DNA of 64,000 nt from an uncultured Selenomonadales bacterium (GTDB taxonomy: Bacteria; Bacillota; Negativicutes; Selenomonadales; Selenomonadaceae), in the NCBI GenBank assembly GCA_947165295.1, contig CAMUZU010000001.1:62001-126000 (forward strand), given 5' to 3'. Shown here piece by piece: positions 59,045-64,000 of this stretch (positions are counted from its first letter, which is position 1; every line of letters starts with the position of its first letter). The notes beneath the pieces were generated by a model. That model was not told the DNA's origin, did not search any database, and saw nothing but the letters and a program-made list of their open reading frames with translations. The position numbers and the translations under genes are program-made.

Positions 59045-61378
59045 TTGAAACTTGACGGCTTGAAGAAATTTCACTTTATCGGTATCGGCGGCGTGGGCAT
59101 GAGCGCGCTTGCCAAAATTTTAATCGAAAGCGGCTGTGAAGTCAGCGGCTCGGACATGAAAGCTTCGCCGACTTTGGACATGTTGAAAAGTCTCGGCGCG
59201 AAAATTTTTGTCGGACATGACGCCAACAACATTTTCGACGGCGGCAAAGTTTGGCCTGAAGTCATAGTTTGTTCGTCGGCAATTCCCGCGGACAATCCCG
59301 AAGTCGTCGCGGCGTTGAAGGCGAAAATCCCGAAGATTCACCGCTCCGACATCAACGCGTACTTGCTCAATTCGCGCAAAGGCATTGCGGTTTCCGGTTC
59401 GCACGGCAAGACGACAACAACGTCAATGATTGGTTACGTCCTGCACAGCGCGGGCGTCGACCCGACAATCGTTATCGGCGGCGAATCAACCGACCTGGGC
59501 ACGGGCGCGATTTTGGGCGACAGCGACTGGCTCGTCACGGAGGCGGACGAAAGCGACGGGAGTTTTTTGACGCTCAAACCGAAAATCGCCGTCGTCACCA
59601 ACATTGAAGACGATCACCTTGACCATTACGGCACGATTGAACGGATTCGCGCCGCGTTTAAAATTTTTGTCGAAAACGTCGACCGCGAAACGGGCGTGGC
59701 AGTCGTGTGCTTCGACAACGACAATGCCCGCGAACTTGCCGCCGCAGTTGACCGAAAAATTATTTCTTACGCGATTCACCACGACGCGGACTTTATGGCG
59801 CGAAACATCCGCACGACGACGAAGGGCGTCGGCTTTGAAGTTGTGCGACGCGTCGGCGACGACGAAAAAATTCTCGGCAAAGTCAAGCTTGCGATTCACG
59901 GGCGACACAACGTCTTGAACGCTTTGGCGACGATTGCGGCGGGACTTCAAGTCGGAGTCAGCTTCGCGAAGATTGCCGAAGGTCTCGGAACTTTCCATGG
60001 CGCGAAACGTCGTTTCCAGACGAAGGGACGCATTCGCAACGTTTTGGTCGTCGACGATTACGCACATCACCCGACGGAAATTGCCGCGACGCTCAAGGCC
60101 GCCCGCGAAATTAAGCCGAACAAAATCGTTTGCATTTTTCAGCCGCACCGTTACAGCCGCACGCAACTTTTGCTGAAGGAATTCGGCAACGCTTTCCGTG
60201 ACGCGGACGTTTTAGTTTTGACGGACGTTTACTCCGCCGGCGAAGAAAAAATTTCGGGCGTCAGCGGCGAATCGATTTTGCAGGAAGTTCTTCGCACGAC
60301 GAATCAAGCCGTGTCGTACATTCCCAAGCGCGAAGACATTGCCGCCGCGATTAAAGACCAGTTGACGGCGGGCGATCTGGTTATCACAATGGGCGCGGGC
60401 GACATTTACAAGACGGGCGAAGAAATTCTTGAACTTTTGAAAGCCGAACGCCGCAAGAAAATTGTCGTCGTGGCGGGCGGCACGTCAACTGAAGCCGAAG
60501 TTTCTCGCCGCACGGGAAAAGCTGTCGTCGACGCGCTGCGCTCCAAAAATTACAACGTCGAGATGCTTGAACTTCAGCCCGAAACATTCGCCGCAACAAT
60601 TCGCGAAAAAAATCCGCTGATTGTCTTCAACGCGGTTCACGGCAAATACGGCGAAGACGGCTTGATTCAAGGCACGTTGGACATGCTCAAAATTCCGTAC
60701 ACGGGTTCGGGCGTCCTGTCCGCCGCGTTGACAATGGACAAAGTTTCCACGAAACATTTCCTGAATTCCGCAAACCTGTCGACGCCGAAATTCGCCGTTT
60801 ATCGCGAAATTGACCGCACGGACGAACTTGCCGCCGACATCGAAAAGAAATTCGGCGTGCCCGTCGTCATCAAAGCCGCTGCGCAAGGTTCAAGTATCGG
60901 CGTGACGATTGTCGAACGTGCAGGCGACATTGACGAGGCGATTGACAACGCGTTTACTTTCGGCGACGAAATTTTGGTTGAAGAATTCATTCGCGGGCGT
61001 GAATTGACGGTTGCGGTCATGGGCAACGAAGACGAGGCGGAAGCTTTGCCGATTATCGAAATTACCACGACGACGGGGCGTTACGATTACAAGACCAAGT
61101 ACACCGCCGGCATGTCGACGCACATTTGTCCCGCCGACCTGCCCGAAGAATTGACCGCCGCAGTCAAAAAGCTTGCCGTCGACGCCTTCAAGCAGTGCAA
61201 ATGCGCGGGGGTCGCTCGCGTTGACATGATGCTTTCCGAAGACGGCGTGCCTTACGTCATCGAAATAAATTCCGTGCCCGGCATGACAGAAACGTCGCTT
61301 GTGCCCGACGCGGCTCGTGCGGCAGGCATTGACTTTGCCGAACTGTGCGAAAAAATTCTTGCCGCCGCAGGCTTTTGA
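59045..61378 (+). CDS. murC-ddl: Fused UDP-MurNAc-L-alanine ligase / D-Ala-D-Ala ligase (MurC-Ddl)
   Basis: The 777-residue protein joins two cytosolic peptidoglycan enzymes. Residues 1 to about 458 are MurC (HFIGIGGVGMSALAKIL, P-loop SGSHGKTTTT at 117-126, DESDGSFL, DDYAHHPTEI). From about 469 the D-alanine-D-alanine ligase begins (RRKKIVVVAGGTSTEAEVS, KAAAQGSSIGVTIV, EEFIRGRELTV, VIEINSVPGMTETSLVPDAAR). MurC and Ddl are separate in most bacteria; a fusion is known in chlamydiae and elsewhere. The TTG start at 59045 is ten bases after AAGGAGG. The frame is continuous. Confidence 0.95.
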   Translation: MKLDGLKKFHFIGIGGVGMSALAKILIESGCEVSGSDMKASPTLDMLKSLGAKIFVGHDANNIFDGGKVWPEVIVCSSAIPADNPEVVAALKAKIPKIHRSDINAYLLNSRKGIAVSGSHGKTTTTSMIGYVLHSAGVDPTIVIGGESTDLGTGAILGDSDWLVTEADESDGSFLTLKPKIAVVTNIEDDHLDHYGTIERIRAAFKIFVENVDRETGVAVVCFDNDNARELAAAVDRKIISYAIHHDADFMARNIRTTTKGVGFEVVRRVGDDEKILGKVKLAIHGRHNVLNALATIAAGLQVGVSFAKIAEGLGTFHGAKRRFQTKGRIRNVLVVDDYAHHPTEIAATLKAAREIKPNKIVCIFQPHRYSRTQLLLKEFGNAFRDADVLVLTDVYSAGEEKISGVSGESILQEVLRTTNQAVSYIPKREDIAAAIKDQLTAGDLVITMGAGDIYKTGEEILELLKAERRKKIVVVAGGTSTEAEVSRRTGKAVVDALRSKNYNVEMLELQPETFAATIREKNPLIVFNAVHGKYGEDGLIQGTLDMLKIPYTGSGVLSAALTMDKVSTKHFLNSANLSTPKFAVYREIDRTDELAADIEKKFGVPVVIKAAAQGSSIGVTIVERAGDIDEAIDNAFTFGDEILVEEFIRGRELTVAVMGNEDEAEALPIIEITTTTGRYDYKTKYTAGMSTHICPADLPEELTAAVKKLAVDAFKQCKCAGVARVDMMLSEDGVPYVIEINSVPGMTETSLVPDAARAAGIDFAELCEKILAAAGF

Positions 61379-61425
61379 CGAAGTAACGCGACGTTGCCGA
61401 CATTGCGACCAACGGAGGTGAAGAC

Positions 61426-62163
61426 ATGGCAGTTATCAGACGGCGGCGAACTTTCGGCAGATTGTTTCGCGGAATAATCTTTTTGCTCGTGAGCGCGGCG
61501 GTTTTAAGTTTCTTCGTGTACATGCCGTTCTTCACGCTCGAAAACATAAAGCTCGTCGGCGCGAAATATCTGACGCAAGACGACATCTTGAAAGTCGGCG
61601 AAATTTACATGGGCGAACCGCTCTTCCAACTCGAAACGGATCAAGTGCAAAGCCGCCTTGCCAAAGACCTGCGCGTCGAAGAAGTGACCGTGCGCCGCGA
61701 CTTGCCGCACACGTTGGAAATTACGCTCAAGGAACGCCGACCGATTGCAACCGTCATGTGCAATTACGGTTATCTCGACCTTGACCACGACGGCACGGTA
61801 CTCGACAGTTACAAAAGCCTCAAGGACATGCAGATACCCATGATTAACGGCGTGACCGTGCGCGACGTTTATATCGGCGACAAGGTTGACGACGAACTCA
61901 TCAAAAAGATTCTCGACTTCCTTCAGCGGCTCAACGAGGACACGCTCAACCGCATTTCGGAAGTTGCCTTCGTCGAAGAAGATTACGTCGTCATGTACAC
62001 CGCGACCGCCCGCGCCGTGCAAATTCGTATCGGCAAGCTCGAACGGCTCGACGAGAAGGCGCGCTTGACCGAAGATTTCTTGCGCGACTTGGAGACCAAT
62101 CCGCATCCCGTCGAATACGTCGACTTCAATTACACTGCGCCATTTATCAAGCTTGCTCAGTGA
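61426..62163 (+). CDS. ftsQ: FtsQ/DivIB-type cell division protein
   Basis: The 245-residue protein has a short basic cytoplasmic N-terminus (MAVIRRRRTFGR), one membrane helix (GIIFLLVSAAVLSFFVYMPFF) and a POTRA domain (FTLENIKLVGAKYLTQDDILKVGEIYMG, about 38-110), then the FtsQ/DivIB beta domain with LKERRPIATVMCNYGYLDLDHDGTVLD. It scaffolds late division proteins. GGAGGTG site before ATG. It is the last gene of the dcw run here; ftsA and ftsZ do not follow. A terminator closes the run. Confidence 0.9.
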   Translation: MAVIRRRRTFGRLFRGIIFLLVSAAVLSFFVYMPFFTLENIKLVGAKYLTQDDILKVGEIYMGEPLFQLETDQVQSRLAKDLRVEEVTVRRDLPHTLEITLKERRPIATVMCNYGYLDLDHDGTVLDSYKSLKDMQIPMINGVTVRDVYIGDKVDDELIKKILDFLQRLNEDTLNRISEVAFVEEDYVVMYTATARAVQIRIGKLERLDEKARLTEDFLRDLETNPHPVEYVDFNYTAPFIKLAQ

Positions 62164-62190
62164 AGCCCGTCAACGCGACGGGTTTTTTTT
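62164..62190 (+). terminator. Hairpin terminator after ftsQ
   Basis: GCCCGTC..GACGGG and then TTTTTTTT, directly after the stop; it ends the dcw transcription unit. Confidence 0.85.
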
Positions 62191-62261
62191 GCGTCAAAAA
62201 ATTTTCATGCGCGGCTGATAAACTTCGTCGAAACGATTTCAGCGCGAAAGGAGTTTTCTGC

Positions 62262-64000
62262 ATGAAGTTTTTATCTCGTGCGAAGAAAGTTTTGTTGTCG
62301 GCAACGCTCGCGGCGGGACTTTTATTCGGCAACGTCAACGCCGAAAGTTTCCGCGACGCAGAGTATTTCGGCAGCGACGGTCTCGACTTGATTAACGCCG
62401 CGCCCGCTTACGAAAAATCTTTCACGGGCAAAAATATTTTTATCGGCGTGCTTGACCAACCCGTCAACTTCAGTCACCCGAAATTCACCGCGAAGAATTT
62501 TTCCGCGATTATCCGCGAATCACGCATGAGCGGCGGCGCGAAAGGCGTTTACGATTGGCAAGCGATTTATCACGGCACGCACGTCGCGGCGATTGCGGCG
62601 GGCTCACGCGACGGAAATGTCATGCACGGCACGGCTTTTGACGCGGAAATTCTCAACGCGCCGTTCAACACGGATTACGCCGTCGAAGAAAATCAGCGCG
62701 AAACCGACATCAACGACATGTTCGCGCCGTACCTGAAACGCGGCGAAATTAAAATCATCAACAATTCTTGGGGCAACTCGATTTATCTCGACGAAGTTTT
62801 GTCCGACGACGACATTAAAACTTTGCTCGAACAGAGCGGCGAAGATTGGAACAAAGTCACCGACGCGCTCGAAGATTCGATTCTCAAGGTGAGCGGCGAA
62901 CTCAAACCGATTTTGAATTCCGTCGCGCAGGCGGTTAATGCCAAACGCTTGACGATTTTCGCGGCGGGCAACGGCGGGCACTCCGGTTCATGTTTGCAGT
63001 CACAGGCAAGCTGGTTCAACGACAACGCCGAATTTTATCTGCTCAACGTCTCGAACGTGTACAACAAATTCGCGGGCGGCAACGGCGGTTTGATTCGCAA
63101 TTCCGACGGGACGATTTCGGGCGATTGGTTGCTCAATTACACTTCCGACGGCGTGAAATATCTTGAAGACTCGTCGGTTGCCGCGCCGGGCACCGAAATT
63201 TTGTCCGCGAACTCGAACTTCGCCGCCGACGGTCAAGCTTACGTTCGATACACGGGCACTTCAATGGCGACGCCGTTTGTGACGGGCACCGCCGCGCTCG
63301 TTCAGCAGGCGTTTCCGTACATGGACGGCAAGCAGATCGCCGACGTCATTTTAAGCACGGCGAACAAGGACGTTCGGCTTGAAAACAATTTCCGCGTCGC
63401 GCTTCGCGAGGACGTTGCGGACGACGGCTCGACGACGATTTTCCTTAGCGTGTACTACTTCGACGACAAAGACCGCACCGAAGACGAAGTTGTCGCCGAC
63501 CTCAATCGTTACGTCGACAGTTACCGCTTCGCCGCCGACGCGCAAAGTGACGCCGACATTCGCAAGGACTTCAAAGACGCGCTGAAAGTTGTCATCGAAC
63601 GTCACGGGCTGAAAGTTTACTTCGCGACGCCGCTGCAAAGTTTAATCGGTCAAGGTGTCGTCGACGCGGGCAAGGCGGTCAACGGTTTGGCGGCACTCAA
63701 CGCACGACGTTTGAACGCAAGCGACGCTTCAACCGATTTCGGCGAAAAGATTGCGCTGTACACCGTCGACACGAAAGGCTTTGACTCGACGTGGAGCAAC
63801 GACATTTGCGAAATTCGCGAAGGCAAACTTGCGCCCGAAGGCACCGAGCCCGATTTAATCGAACGCTACAATTACTATCAAGTCAACTGGCTGTCGAAGG
63901 ACTTGGCGGACTACAACGCGGCTTACTGGTCGAACATCTTGACGGCGCGTTACGTCGCGGGCTTCAATGCGGACGTCGACAAAGACGGGCTTGAAGGTCT
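62262..64000 (+). CDS. S8 (subtilisin-like) serine protease, partial, autotransporter type
   Basis: The frame runs off the right edge (at least 579 residues). It has a signal peptide (KFLSRAKKVLLSATLAAGLLFGNVNAE). The subtilisin triad is present: Asp in IFIGVLDQPVNFSHP, His in YHGTHVAAIAAG and Ser in YTGTSMATPFVTGTAALVQQ. Insertions between His and Ser are long. This size and the signal are typical of S8 autotransporters in diderms that end in an outer-membrane barrel, but the barrel would lie outside the window. An AAAGGAG site precedes ATG. Confidence 0.85.
   Translation, partial: MKFLSRAKKVLLSATLAAGLLFGNVNAESFRDAEYFGSDGLDLINAAPAYEKSFTGKNIFIGVLDQPVNFSHPKFTAKNFSAIIRESRMSGGAKGVYDWQAIYHGTHVAAIAAGSRDGNVMHGTAFDAEILNAPFNTDYAVEENQRETDINDMFAPYLKRGEIKIINNSWGNSIYLDEVLSDDDIKTLLEQSGEDWNKVTDALEDSILKVSGELKPILNSVAQAVNAKRLTIFAAGNGGHSGSCLQSQASWFNDNAEFYLLNVSNVYNKFAGGNGGLIRNSDGTISGDWLLNYTSDGVKYLEDSSVAAPGTEILSANSNFAADGQAYVRYTGTSMATPFVTGTAALVQQAFPYMDGKQIADVILSTANKDVRLENNFRVALREDVADDGSTTIFLSVYYFDDKDRTEDEVVADLNRYVDSYRFAADAQSDADIRKDFKDALKVVIERHGLKVYFATPLQSLIGQGVVDAGKAVNGLAALNARRLNASDASTDFGEKIALYTVDTKGFDSTWSNDICEIREGKLAPEGTEPDLIERYNYYQVNWLSKDLADYNAAYWSNILTARYVAGFNADVDKDGLEG

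Noticed and set aside
1..64000. tRNA, rRNA or riboswitch elements
   Set aside because: None recognised by eye, including a cobalamin riboswitch before cbiD and a T-box before hisH; a covariance search would be decisive.

Overview
The window looks like chromosomal DNA of a diderm (outer-membrane) Firmicute of the Negativicutes type, probably Selenomonas-like; this is inference from gene content. Strong AAGGAGG-type ribosome binding sites and frequent TTG/GTG starts are Firmicute-like. ADP-heptose synthesis genes, a heptosyltransferase, an LptD-like protein, an ArnT-like transferase and an S8 protease with an export signal point to an outer membrane with LPS. MurE carries the DNPR motif expected for meso-diaminopimelate peptidoglycan. 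Base composition is moderately high GC and even. No rRNA or tRNA genes, phage genes or CRISPR array were found.

Layout. 0.2-10.2 kb (minus strand): two nitroreductase-fold proteins, three secreted proteins of unknown function (two are tandem paralogues), a 5'-damaged MATE/histidine-kinase-like ATPase fusion, hldD, a short cinA, an unknown gene, then ftsZ followed by a degenerate FtsZ paralogue. 10.6-19.6 kb: an amidohydrolase, then on the plus strand a sodium/solute symporter, a metallo-hydrolase, miaA-hfq, dut, an AIPR-type putative defence nuclease, rarA and a RodZ-like protein. 19.7-30.6 kb (mostly minus): an envelope block with an LTA-synthase-like phosphotransferase, a PAS-GGDEF protein, heptosyltransferase, split hldE, GNAT, ArnT-like transferase, LptD-like protein and a secreted protein. 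30.7-46.8 kb: a FliD-like fragment, flavin reductase, D,D-carboxypeptidase, two transporters, three tandem amino-acid-binding lipoproteins with one permease, a long-linker amidase, rfbB, cbiD and a glutamine-synthetase-like enzyme. 46.9-49.7 kb: a broken mcrBC remnant, a likely structured non-coding RNA with 6S-like architecture, and hisH. 49.7-62.2 kb: a membrane-fused spermidine-synthase-like protein and a rearranged dcw cluster (murE-murF-mraY-murD-SMR-murG-antitoxin-PIN-murC/ddl-ftsQ). The window ends inside an S8 protease gene.

The most unusual content is: (1) a pseudo-FtsZ lacking the tubulin signature, in tandem with ftsZ; (2) a family of at least nine composite palindromic repeats whose stems vary with compensating changes; (3) a dcw cluster invaded by an SMR gene, a toxin-antitoxin pair, a 128-bp duplication at mraY and a heptamer repeat inside murE; (4) a mosaic junction between hldD and the MATE-ATPase gene; (5) mcrB and mcrC truncated at their catalytic ends; (6) a MiaA lacking a central block; (7) the candidate 6S-like RNA. 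The cell-wall genes (murE to ftsQ, dacA, amidase, ftsZ, RodZ-like) and LPS genes (hldD, hldE halves, heptosyltransferase, LptD-like, ArnT-like) together make this mainly an envelope-biogenesis region with small islands of defence and mobile sequence.
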